Shown here piece by piece: positions 1 through 5,712 of a stretch of DNA of 13,279 bases. Source of the stretch: CAYLNK01 sp964384675 (GTDB lineage Bacteria > Acidobacteriota > Thermoanaerobaculia > UBA5066); the NCBI GenBank assembly GCA_964384675.1, contig CAYLNK010000183.1, forward strand, positions 1 through 13,279, in the 5' to 3' direction. Every line of letters begins with the position of its first letter. Position 1 is the first letter of the stretch. The notes below the pieces were generated by a model, which saw only the letters and a list, made by a program, of their open reading frames with translations, was not told where the DNA came from and did no database searches. The position numbers and the translations under genes were made by a program.

Positions 1-1200
1 GCCGGCCAGGTCGCGGTCACCGCGCGGACGACGACGCCGGTGCCCGAGGGTCGGGCGGGCCTCGCGTACGCGGCGTTGCCGGCCTCGGCGCTGCTGCTCG
101 GGCCGTCGGTGGTGCCTGGCCTGCGCGCCGGCACCGACGATCGTTCAAATCTCGCGCTCGTGAACGCGTCGACGGTGGGCGACCTCTCGGTGCGGATGAC
201 CGTCGCCTCGGGCGATCCGGCCGGCCCGGGCGTCGGCTCGTTCACCTCGGACCCGCTGGCGCCGGGCGGCTTCCGCCAGTACACGCTCGACGACCTGCTG
301 ACGAGGTCGGGTCTGACGCTCACGAGCCCGAACGTCTGGGTCCTCCTGACACCCTCGTCGAACGCGACGCCCTACGACGCCTACGGCGTCGTGAACGACC
401 AGCGAAACTCCGACGGCTCGTTCCTCCCGGCGATCCCGGAGGCGGCGGCCAGCGGCCGGACGTCGCTGGTGCTGCCGGTGGTCGTGGAGACGGCGTCGGC
501 GGCGCCGTTCACGACGGAAGTCGTGGCGACGAATACCTCGACGACGGCGAAGGCGCTGAACCTCTCGTTCCTCACCACGTACGGCACCAGCCCGGGCGCG
601 ACGGCGACCGACACGCTGAGCCTCGCGGCCGGTGAGCAGCGGATCATCCCGGGCCTCGTGGACTACCTTCGCTCCAGACAGGTGACCGGGATCGGACCGA
701 AGGGGACGACGTTCGCGGGGTCGCTCCTGGTGACGGCCTCGAGCGGAGACCTCGACGGCGTCCTCGTCGGCGCGCGCACGACGGCGCCGGGAAGCGTGAC
801 GGGACGCTACGGTCTGTACTACGTCGCGCTCGCACCGCGAGAGGCGGCCCCCGCTGCCGCGTGGGTCTTCGGCCTCCGGCAGGACGACGAGAACCGGACG
901 AACCTCGCTCTGGTGAACGCCGGCTCCGGCGACGTCCGGCTGCGGATCGAGATCTTCCGCGCCGACACGGGCGCGGTCGCGGCGACGGTGGAGGGCGAGG
1001 AGACGACCCTTCCGGCGGGCGGGTGGAGGCAGGTCGACCGGATCCTCGAGGCGCGCGCGCCGGGCGTGACGAGCGCTTACGCTCGTGTGAGCCGCGTCTC
1101 GGGCGACGCCCCGTTCGTGGTGTACGCGGTCGTCAACGACGGCGCGCGCGCGGGCGAACGGAGCGGCGACGGAGCCTACGTCCCGATGGTCGTCGAGTAG
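1..1200 (+). CDS. Secreted repeat-module (A/B beta-rich) protein, 5' end cut off
   Basis: The frame is open from the first base of the window to TAG at 1198-1200, so the true start lies upstream. A GTG at 40 is possible but falls inside a repeat unit, so it is unlikely to be the start. The visible 399 residues are Ser/Thr/Ala/Gly/Val-rich with no Lys-rich or catalytic stretch. They consist of alternating half-modules. Half B (103-438 and 853-1197) begins with R-[ST]-N-L-A-L-V-N-A and ends with a V-V-N-D...D-G-[SA]-[FY]-[LV]-P signature. Half A (about 460-805) carries a V-x-T-N-T-S-like strand and ends L-V-G-A-R-T-T-A-P. The first residues of the window (V-A-V-T-A-R-T-T-T-P) match the end of another half A, so the protein continues upstream as at least A-B-A-B. 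The same halves occur in the proteins at 3503-5155 and 5713-10146. I infer an extracellular or cell-surface structural role. No named family is recognised. Confidence 0.8.
   Translation, partial: AGQVAVTARTTTPVPEGRAGLAYAALPASALLLGPSVVPGLRAGTDDRSNLALVNASTVGDLSVRMTVASGDPAGPGVGSFTSDPLAPGGFRQYTLDDLLTRSGLTLTSPNVWVLLTPSSNATPYDAYGVVNDQRNSDGSFLPAIPEAAASGRTSLVLPVVVETASAAPFTTEVVATNTSTTAKALNLSFLTTYGTSPGATATDTLSLAAGEQRIIPGLVDYLRSRQVTGIGPKGTTFAGSLLVTASSGDLDGVLVGARTTAPGSVTGRYGLYYVALAPREAAPAAAWVFGLRQDDENRTNLALVNAGSGDVRLRIEIFRADTGAVAATVEGEETTLPAGGWRQVDRILEARAPGVTSAYARVSRVSGDAPFVVYAVVNDGARAGERSGDGAYVPMVVE
103..438 (+). repeat. B half-module, copy 1, in the first protein
   Basis: This encodes about 112 residues running from the G-P-S-V-V segment to F-L-P-A-I. 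It shares with the copy at 853-1197 the opening R-[ST]-N-L-A-L-V-N-A, a central G-G-[FW]-R-Q turn and the closing V-V-N-D...S-G/S-D-G signature. The match is at protein level, with moderate identity and differing loop lengths. Confidence 0.65.
853..1197 (+). repeat. B half-module, copy 2, in the first protein
   Basis: This encodes about 115 residues up to the stop codon. R-T-N-L-A-L-V-N-A, the strand ending F-R-A-D, G-x-E-x-x-L-P, G-W-R-Q-V-D and V-V-N-D...S-G-D line up with copy 1. They line up more closely still with the B halves of the large protein, which read R-T-N-L-G-L-V-N-A, Y-R-A-D, F-R-Q-L-D and V-I-D-N-x-Y-S-G-D. Confidence 0.7.
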
Positions 1201-1230
1201 CGGACGCTCCGGGCGAGCCGGGCCGCGGCG

Positions 1231-1261
1231 GGACGGCGCCGTCCACCGCGCGGAGGCGCGG
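1231..1261. terminator. Two adjacent GC hairpins between convergent genes
   Basis: The 94-base gap between two converging stop codons holds the palindrome GGACGGCGCCGTCC (1231-1244). One base later comes a perfect 6-bp stem, CCGCGC/GGAG/GCGCGG (1246-1261). Neither is followed by a T tract on either strand, so a classical intrinsic terminator is not shown. Position between convergent genes suggests a bidirectional transcription end, but chance hairpins are common in DNA this rich in GC. Confidence 0.35.
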
Positions 1262-1294
1262 GTCGCACCCGAGGAGATCCGAGCGGAAACCGGC

Positions 1295-1921
1295 TCAGGC
1301 CCGTGCGGGCACCGGCTCGGGCCCTGCGCCGTCGGGGCCGGGCGCCTGGGCGCGGAACGCCACGCGGTCGTACACCTCGCGGAGGCTCAGACGGCACCCG
1401 ATCGACGGCAGCTCGATCGTCGCCGCCGGATCCTCGACGTCGCCGAGGAGCCAGAGACCGCTCTCCTGACGCAGGTAGTGCTCGACGTGGACCCGGTCCT
1501 GCGCCACGAGCACGTACTCCCGGAGCGAGGCGATGCGGCGGTAGTGCTCCGCCTTCTCTCCCCGGTCGTAGCTCTCCGTCGATTCCGAGAGGACCTCGAA
1601 GAGGACCGTCGGGTCGAGCAGGGTGCTGGGGGCCTTGCCGTCTAGCCTCGGCTCGCCGCAGAAGACCACGACGTCCGGGTAGGTGTAGAGGCCCGTCGCC
1701 GTGACGCGGACGCGCAGGTCGTTGGTGGCCACGCGGCACGGACGGCCCTTGAGCTGGTTGCGCAGCTCCGAGCCGATGTTGAGCACGATCGCCGCGTGCT
1801 CGAGGCTCGCACCCGACATCGCGAACATCTCGCCGTTCAGGAACTCGTGGCGCACGTCGGAGGACGCCTCGATCTCGAGGTACTCGTCCAGAGTCAACGG
1901 TCGCTTCGCGTTCGTCGACAT
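1295..1921 (-). CDS. Uma2-family (DUF820) PD-(D/E)XK nuclease-like protein
   Basis: This 208-residue protein is close to the usual length of the family. The N-terminus has the typical T-L-D-E-Y-L-E start, followed by R-H-E-F-L-N-G-E-M (24-32) and the H of the S-L-E-H helix. The nuclease-fold core is visible: Y-P-D-V-V-V (81-86, with D83), F-E-V-L-S-E-S-T (108-115, with E109) and D-R-G-E-K-A-E-H-Y (119-127). A V-E-H-Y strand and a C-terminal L-R-E-V-Y-D helix complete it. Family members are predicted endonucleases, often found in many copies per genome; their cellular role is poorly known. The start is ATG at 1921. The only purine-rich upstream stretch, GGAG, lies about 15 bases away, so the ribosome site is weak. 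The gene stands alone, converging on the repeat protein gene and divergent from the small gene at 1988. I see no toxin-antitoxin partner. Confidence 0.88.
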   Translation of the reverse strand: MSTNAKRPLTLDEYLEIEASSDVRHEFLNGEMFAMSGASLEHAAIVLNIGSELRNQLKGRPCRVATNDLRVRVTATGLYTYPDVVVFCGEPRLDGKAPSTLLDPTVLFEVLSESTESYDRGEKAEHYRRIASLREYVLVAQDRVHVEHYLRQESGLWLLGDVEDPAATIELPSIGCRLSLREVYDRVAFRAQAPGPDGAGPEPVPARA

Positions 1922-1987
1922 CGGCGGATCATGCTACTCCAGCCCCGGCGCCGGGAACTTCCGGGGCGCCCGTGGCTCTCACGTCCC

Positions 1988-2170
1988 ATGGACATGAGCC
2001 TCGCCACCAGCTGCGGTTCCTCCTCCTCCCAGATCGACCTGATCCGGCTCGTCGTCGAGATGGCGGGCCCCGACACCTTCGTGATCGGCCTGCTGCTCGG
2101 CGCGGTGGCGGTGGCCTGGCACGCGCTGCGAAAGGAGAGCTTCGTCTCGCTCGCGCTCGCGCGGATCTAG
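1988..2170 (+). CDS. Small putative single-pass membrane protein (60 aa)
   Basis: ATG at 1988 opens a 60-residue frame ending TAG at 2168-2170. It fills a space between two minus-strand genes that would otherwise be empty. A hydrophobic segment at residues 30-46 (F-V-I-G-L-L-L-G-A-V-A-V-A-W core) is followed by a basic H-A-L-R-K stretch, as expected of a membrane anchor with a cytoplasmic C-terminus. Third codon positions are almost all G or C, like the neighbouring genes, which supports real coding. No clear Shine-Dalgarno precedes it, and an alternative ATG lies two codons in. I do not recognise a family. It could still be a chance open frame. Confidence 0.5.
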   Translation: MDMSLATSCGSSSSQIDLIRLVVEMAGPDTFVIGLLLGAVAVAWHALRKESFVSLALARI

Positions 2171-2177
2171 CGGCCGC

Positions 2178-2948
2178 TCAGCGTCGCCGCGAGAGAAGGA
2201 CGAGGTCGCCCGACTCGAGCGGGACGTACGTCTCCCGCCGCATCCCGCCCCACGTCTCCTCGACGACGAGCCCGGCGGCCTCGAGCCGCGGGACGAGGTC
2301 CTCGTGCCGCCAGCCACGCAGCAGGACGTTGCGCGCCGTGACGACCTCGACCGGCGGCTCGGCGCCGGGGCGCCAGCGGAGCGTCGTCGGATTGAAGACG
2401 ACGGTGCCGTCGGGGCGCGGGTCCATCAGCCGGAGGAAGACGACTTCCTCGCCCTGGACGCCGCCGGGGCGGATGTTGACGGGCAGGTGTCGCTGCCGGG
2501 TCGCGAACGCCTTCTCGTAGTTCAGGAGCTGGAGGAGGAACGGCGCCCCGGGCAGGAGGTGCGAGGCGAGCCCCGTCAGGAACGCGTCGAGCGCCACGTC
2601 CGTCGCGACGTGGGGCAGCGTGTTGCCGACGCAGAGCGCTCCGCCGAAAGGCCCGTCGACCAGGCTCCCGAGGGTCGCGAGGTCACCGGCGACGAACGTC
2701 ACCGCGGCTGGGGCCTCCTCCCGCGCGGTGGCGAGCAGCTCCGGAGAGGCGTCGACGCCGGTCACCTCGAAGCCGTGGGAGGCGAGGAGCCGCGCGTGCT
2801 CCCCGGTGCCGCAGCCGAGGTCGAGGAGGCGGCGCGACGGGCCCGGCCCGAACGTCGCGAGGAGAAGCGGCTCCTCCCGCTTCAGCCGCTCCGGCCACGC
2901 GATCAGCCGGCGGTAGTCGATGCGCGAGTACGGGTCCTCGGGTCTCAT
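2178..2948 (-). CDS. Class I SAM-dependent methyltransferase
   Basis: This is a 256-residue Rossmann-fold methyltransferase. Motif I is L-L-D-L-G-C-G-T-G-E-H-A (41-52), which binds the SAM methionine and ribose. It is followed by V-T-G-V-D-A-S-P-E-L-L (62-72), whose acidic residue contacts the ribose hydroxyls. Next come F-V-A-G-D-L (85-90) and a motif IV-like region G-G-A-L-C-V-G-N-T-L-P-H (102-113). The C-terminal half matches the Methyltransf_25/11 type, with a late R-N-V-L-L-R-G-W strand. The substrate cannot be read from the sequence. I chose ATG at 2948 (M-R-P-E-D-P-Y); the frame stays open to an ATG at 2999, but that would overlap the divergent DUF421 start. No strong Shine-Dalgarno is seen. 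The gene may share a control region with the DUF421 gene. Confidence 0.88.
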   Translation of the reverse strand: MRPEDPYSRIDYRRLIAWPERLKREEPLLLATFGPGPSRRLLDLGCGTGEHARLLASHGFEVTGVDASPELLATAREEAPAAVTFVAGDLATLGSLVDGPFGGALCVGNTLPHVATDVALDAFLTGLASHLLPGAPFLLQLLNYEKAFATRQRHLPVNIRPGGVQGEEVVFLRLMDPRPDGTVVFNPTTLRWRPGAEPPVEVVTARNVLLRGWRHEDLVPRLEAAGLVVEETWGGMRRETYVPLESGDLVLLSRRR

Positions 2949-2952
2949 GCGG

Positions 2953-2977
2953 CGATTCTGCGCCGGGCGGAGAATCG
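2953..2977. promoter_or_regulatory. 25-bp inverted repeat between divergent genes
   Basis: CGATTCT (2953-2959) and AGAATCG (2971-2977) are exact reverse complements. Inside them CGC and GCG also pair around a 3-base centre, separated from the outer arms by one G/G mismatch. The element fills most of the 34-base gap between the methyltransferase start (2948) and the DUF421 start (2983). The A/T-containing arms stand out in very GC-rich DNA. It could be a dimeric repressor operator acting on both genes. The GGCGGAGA just before the DUF421 start overlaps its right arm, so binding or folding could also affect translation. Confidence 0.4.
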
Positions 2978-2982
2978 ACCGC

Positions 2983-3462
2983 ATGCTGAACCTCGCCATC
3001 CCCGTCTGGGAGCTGGTGCTCCGGAGCGCCGTCGTCTACGTCTTCCTCCTGGTGCTGCTCCGCCTCTCCGGGAAGCGACAGGTGGGCCAGCTCGCCCCGT
3101 TCGACCTGGTGCTGCTGCTCGTCCTCTCGAACGCCGTCCAGAACTCGATGAACGGGGGCGACAGCTCGCTCGCCGGCGGCCTCCTCTCCGCGGTGACGCT
3201 CGTCGGGCTGAACTGGCTGGTCGGCTATGCGACGTTCCGCAGCAAGGGCCTCGAGGCCCTGGTCGAGGGACGGCCCCAGCTCCTCATCCACAACGGGAAG
3301 CTCTTCGAGGACGTGATGGCGAGCTCCCAGCTCACCCACCACGAGCTGGACTCCGCTCTCCGCCAGGCCGGCTGCTCGTGCGCCTCCGACGTTCACTCGG
3401 CGATCCTCGAGAACAACGGCACGATCACGGTGGTCCCGAGGCTCCGCGCGGCCCCGGTGTAA
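2983..3462 (+). CDS. DUF421 / YetF-like membrane protein
   Basis: This 159-residue protein has three hydrophobic N-terminal segments (about 7-25, 37-55 and 62-80) and a soluble C-terminal domain, the layout of the DUF421 (YetF/YcaP) family. Family hallmarks are visible: S-G-K-R-Q-V-G-Q-L-A-P-F-D-L-V (28-42), L-S-N-A-V-Q-N-S-M and G-R-P-Q-L-L-I-H-N-G-K. The end has the C-x-C-A-S-D-V-H-S-A-I-L-E-N-N-G-T-I pattern. It is one of the shorter family versions. Function is not established; members sit in the inner membrane. I chose ATG at 2983, with GGCGGAGA at 2966-2973 as ribosome site; the open frame begins upstream at 2920 but lacks family similarity there. It is followed after 40 bases by the propeller protein gene and is probably co-transcribed with it. 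Confidence 0.88.
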   Translation: MLNLAIPVWELVLRSAVVYVFLLVLLRLSGKRQVGQLAPFDLVLLLVLSNAVQNSMNGGDSSLAGGLLSAVTLVGLNWLVGYATFRSKGLEALVEGRPQLLIHNGKLFEDVMASSQLTHHELDSALRQAGCSCASDVHSAILENNGTITVVPRLRAAPV

Positions 3463-3501
3463 GGAACCTCGCGGCCGCGCCATAGAGCCGCAAGAGGTTC
3501 C
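3463..3501 (+). promoter_or_regulatory. Hairpin covering the ribosome site of the propeller gene
   Basis: The hairpin begins on the first base after the DUF421 stop (TAA, 3460-3462). GGAACCTC (3463-3470) pairs with GAGGTTCC (3494-3501), and GCGG (3471-3474) pairs with CCGC (3488-3491). The result is a 12-bp stem with a two-A bulge and a 13-base loop. The Shine-Dalgarno AAGAGG (3492-3497) of the next gene lies in the 3' arm, and its ATG is at 3503. A ribosome stopping at the DUF421 stop codon would cover the 5' arm and free the site, so translational coupling is plausible. No T tract follows, so it is not a classical terminator. Confidence 0.5.
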
Positions 3502-3502
3502 C

Positions 3503-5155
3503 ATGACACAGCGCCGCCTCGTCGTGCTGGCCCTGGCCCCGCTCGTCCTGCCGTTCCCCCGGACCGCTCGCGCCGCGGCACCCGACCGGATCGTTCCGGC
3601 CGTGGTGAGCGCGCCCGGCGCGGGGGGCGGCGTCTACCGGACGATGCTGCTCGCGCACAACCCGTCCGAGAGCGCCAGCCGGATGAGGCTCACCTTTCAC
3701 CCGGCGGGGCGGGAGGCCGCGGCCGGCGACCCGAACGTGACCCTCGAGCTCTCCCCGGGCGAGACCCGCACCGTCCCCGATCTCCTGAGAGACGCCTTGG
3801 CGCTCACGGGGACGTCGGGCAGCCTGGACGTCTCGCTCGTCGAGGGAGCGCTGCCCGTGCTGGAAGCGCGCGTCTACCAGGAGACCGCGGACGGCGGTAC
3901 GAACGGTCTCGCGGTCCCGGTCGTCGCGCCGTCCGACGCGCTGCAGGCGGACGAGCGGGCGGTGCTCCTCGTGCCGGGGGCCGGGCGGTTCCGCTTCAAC
4001 GTCGGCGTCCGGACCGTCGGCGGCCCCGCCACGCTCGCGTTCACGCTCCGCGACACGCACGGCACCCCGCGCGGCTCCGTCACCCGGAGCTACGGCGCGG
4101 ACGTCCTCGTCCAGCAGTCGGCCCGCGACGTGCTGGGCGTCGAGGTGAGGGCGGGGGACTCGATCGTGGCGGACGTCGTCTCGGGCTCGGCCTTCCTCTA
4201 CGGCACGCCGATCGACGAGGTGACGAACGACGGGAGCTACCAGCCCGCGACGCGGGTGGCGCGCGCATCCGGCGGCGGGATCGACCTGACCAGCGACTTC
4301 GTCCCGCCCACGGGGCGGATGGGCGACGCGCGGGAGGGACCGGGCGTGATGCGGCTCATGACCGCCACCTCGGCGGACGGACTGACGTTCACGCGCACCG
4401 GGATCACGGTGACCGACCAGGGGGACGTGCCGGACCTCCTCGTGGACGGGAAGGGCTGGGTCTACCTCTACTACATCGGCTGGACCGTCGGGACCGAGAA
4501 GAACAAGGTCTGCGTCGCCATCTCGCGCGACCGCGGGAAGACCTGGGTCTACAAGAAGGCCGTCTTCTCCGGCTTCGACGGGATGCGCGACCCGGTCGAT
4601 CCCGACGTCCAGCTGCTGCCCGACGGGACGTTCCGGCTCTACGTCACGAGCGGTGACCCGGCAGGTCTCGCCCGCACGTACTACGCGGAGGGGACGGACG
4701 GTCTCCACTTCACGAAGAAGGGCGTGGCCTTCACGCCCCCGGCGGGCGAGGCGCTCGACCCGTCGACGGTGAGGATCGGCGGCACGTGGCACCTCTTCTG
4801 CGGCGGGTCGCCCGGCTCGAACCGGCACGCGACGTCGGCGGACGGCAAGACTTACACGTTCCTCGAGGAGAAGGTGATCCTGAAGGACGGCGTGGGCCAG
4901 CTCATGGCGAACGGGATCGCGGTACCGGGCGGGTACCGCTTCTACACGTTCGACTCGATGCCGCTCGTGAAGGACGGGCCGAGCCGGATCAACTCGGTCT
5001 TCACGACCGACGGCGTCACGTTCGCGGTCGACGCCGGAACGCGCCTGACCCTCGACACGACGAGCGGCCGGGAGAGCTCCACGGTGAAGGACCCGGCCGC
5101 GGCGCGCCTGGACGACGGGACGACGTTGCTGGTGTACGCGACCCGGATCCCGTAG
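3503..5155 (+). CDS. Secreted A-B module plus beta-propeller (GH43/sialidase-like) protein
   Basis: This 550-residue protein starts with a signal peptide (basic M-T-Q-R-R, hydrophobic 6-18, likely cleavage after A-R-A near 24). Residues 30-145 form half-module A (Y-R-T-M-L-L-A-H-N-P; ends L-E-A-R-V-Y-Q). Residues 150-252 form half-module B (F-N-V-G-V; ends T-N-D-G-S-Y-Q-P-A). Residues about 275-550 look like a five-bladed propeller. They have an Asp-box S-R-D-R-G-K-T-W (341-348), several S-x-D-G-x-[TF] variants, and D-P-D-V-Q-L-L-P-D-G / D-P-S-T-V-R / K-D-P-A-A-A-R-L strands like those in GH43 or GH117-type folds. Glycan binding or hydrolysis outside the cytoplasm is plausible, but catalytic residues cannot be assigned by eye. 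AAGAGG lies 5 bases before the ATG, inside a hairpin. The gene ends 6 bases from the convergent acetyltransferase stop. Confidence 0.85.
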   Translation: MTQRRLVVLALAPLVLPFPRTARAAAPDRIVPAVVSAPGAGGGVYRTMLLAHNPSESASRMRLTFHPAGREAAAGDPNVTLELSPGETRTVPDLLRDALALTGTSGSLDVSLVEGALPVLEARVYQETADGGTNGLAVPVVAPSDALQADERAVLLVPGAGRFRFNVGVRTVGGPATLAFTLRDTHGTPRGSVTRSYGADVLVQQSARDVLGVEVRAGDSIVADVVSGSAFLYGTPIDEVTNDGSYQPATRVARASGGGIDLTSDFVPPTGRMGDAREGPGVMRLMTATSADGLTFTRTGITVTDQGDVPDLLVDGKGWVYLYYIGWTVGTEKNKVCVAISRDRGKTWVYKKAVFSGFDGMRDPVDPDVQLLPDGTFRLYVTSGDPAGLARTYYAEGTDGLHFTKKGVAFTPPAGEALDPSTVRIGGTWHLFCGGSPGSNRHATSADGKTYTFLEEKVILKDGVGQLMANGIAVPGGYRFYTFDSMPLVKDGPSRINSVFTTDGVTFAVDAGTRLTLDTTSGRESSTVKDPAAARLDDGTTLLVYATRIP

Positions 5156-5161
5156 GCGGCG

Positions 5162-5659
5162 TCAATCGAGGATCGAGAAGGTGAGCCGGGTGGAGCCGTC
5201 CTCGGGGCCCTCGGCGCGATCGGAGGCCGCCTCGTCGACGACGGCTCGCCAGAACGCGAGCGCGGCGTCGTTGCCGTGGAGGACGGTCAGCTCCCAGCGG
5301 CCCGGGAAGAGGCGGAAGACCTCGTGGACGACGCGCCGGCCGAGCCCGCCCCTGCGGAACGCGCGGAGCACGAACAGCTCGGAGATCCGGTGGTCGGCGT
5401 CCTTGCTCTTGAACGGGAAGTCGCCCGTCCCGACGAAGACGAAGCCGCGCGCCGCGCCGCCCTCGACCGCGACGAGCGGCCGGCAGGACGGGTTCGTCAG
5501 CCAGTACGGAAGGTGGTCGGGCTGGAAGCGCCCCTCCGCGTCGAGCGTGTAGTCGTCGCTCCACGCGGAGAGGTCGTGGAGGTAGAGCGGGTAGACGTTG
5601 CGGAGCCACGCCGCGTGACTCGCGGAGCTCCGGGCGTCGACGAGAGTGAGCGCCGCCAC
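5162..5659 (-). CDS. GNAT-family N-acetyltransferase
   Basis: This 165-residue protein has the GNAT fold. The acetyl-CoA binding motif A is I-S-E-L-F-V-L-R-A-F-R-R-G-G-L-G (92-107), where R-R-G-G-L-G wraps the pyrophosphate. The motif B region is W-E-L-T-V-L-H-G-N-D-A-A-L-A-F-W (122-137), in which N130 and A-x-x-F-W are typical. The preceding strand is R-G-F-V-F-V. The acyl acceptor is unknown. The open frame runs much further upstream, but similarity begins only here. GTG at 5659 is the only plausible start codon near the beginning of the domain and gives the usual length. The gene lies 53 bases downstream of the large protease-like gene on the same strand, so read-through is possible. A TATAGT box just upstream hints at its own promoter. 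Confidence 0.85.
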   Translation of the reverse strand: MAALTLVDARSSASHAAWLRNVYPLYLHDLSAWSDDYTLDAEGRFQPDHLPYWLTNPSCRPLVAVEGGAARGFVFVGTGDFPFKSKDADHRISELFVLRAFRRGGLGRRVVHEVFRLFPGRWELTVLHGNDAALAFWRAVVDEAASDRAEGPEDGSTRLTFSILD

Positions 5660-5665
5660 CCCGCG

Positions 5666-5671
5666 ACTATA
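5666..5671 (-). promoter_or_regulatory. Possible -10 box for a leaderless acetyltransferase transcript
   Basis: On the minus strand TATAGT matches a -10 hexamer in otherwise GC-rich DNA. It ends 6 bases before the GTG start at 5659, so transcription would begin at or next to the start codon and give a leaderless message. There is no convincing -35 hexamer 17-18 bases upstream and no clear Shine-Dalgarno, which fits but does not prove the idea. Confidence 0.25.
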
Positions 5672-5712
5672 GCGAGCCCGGACGAGCCTCGAGCGGCTCC
5701 ACCGCTGAGCCT

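Noticed and set aside
1943..1970. Overlapping palindromes (CCCCGG/CCGGGG, two GGCGCC) upstream of the Uma2 gene
   Set aside because: The DNA is almost pure G and C here, so short palindromes are expected by chance. None has mixed-base arms like the dyads reported.
1295..2948. Nuclease plus methyltransferase as a restriction-modification or defence system
   Set aside because: The Uma2-type protein and the methyltransferase are separate units with a small gene between them. The methyltransferase lacks the D/N-P-P-[YF] motif of DNA adenine/cytosine-N4 enzymes and the P-C motif of cytosine-C5 enzymes.
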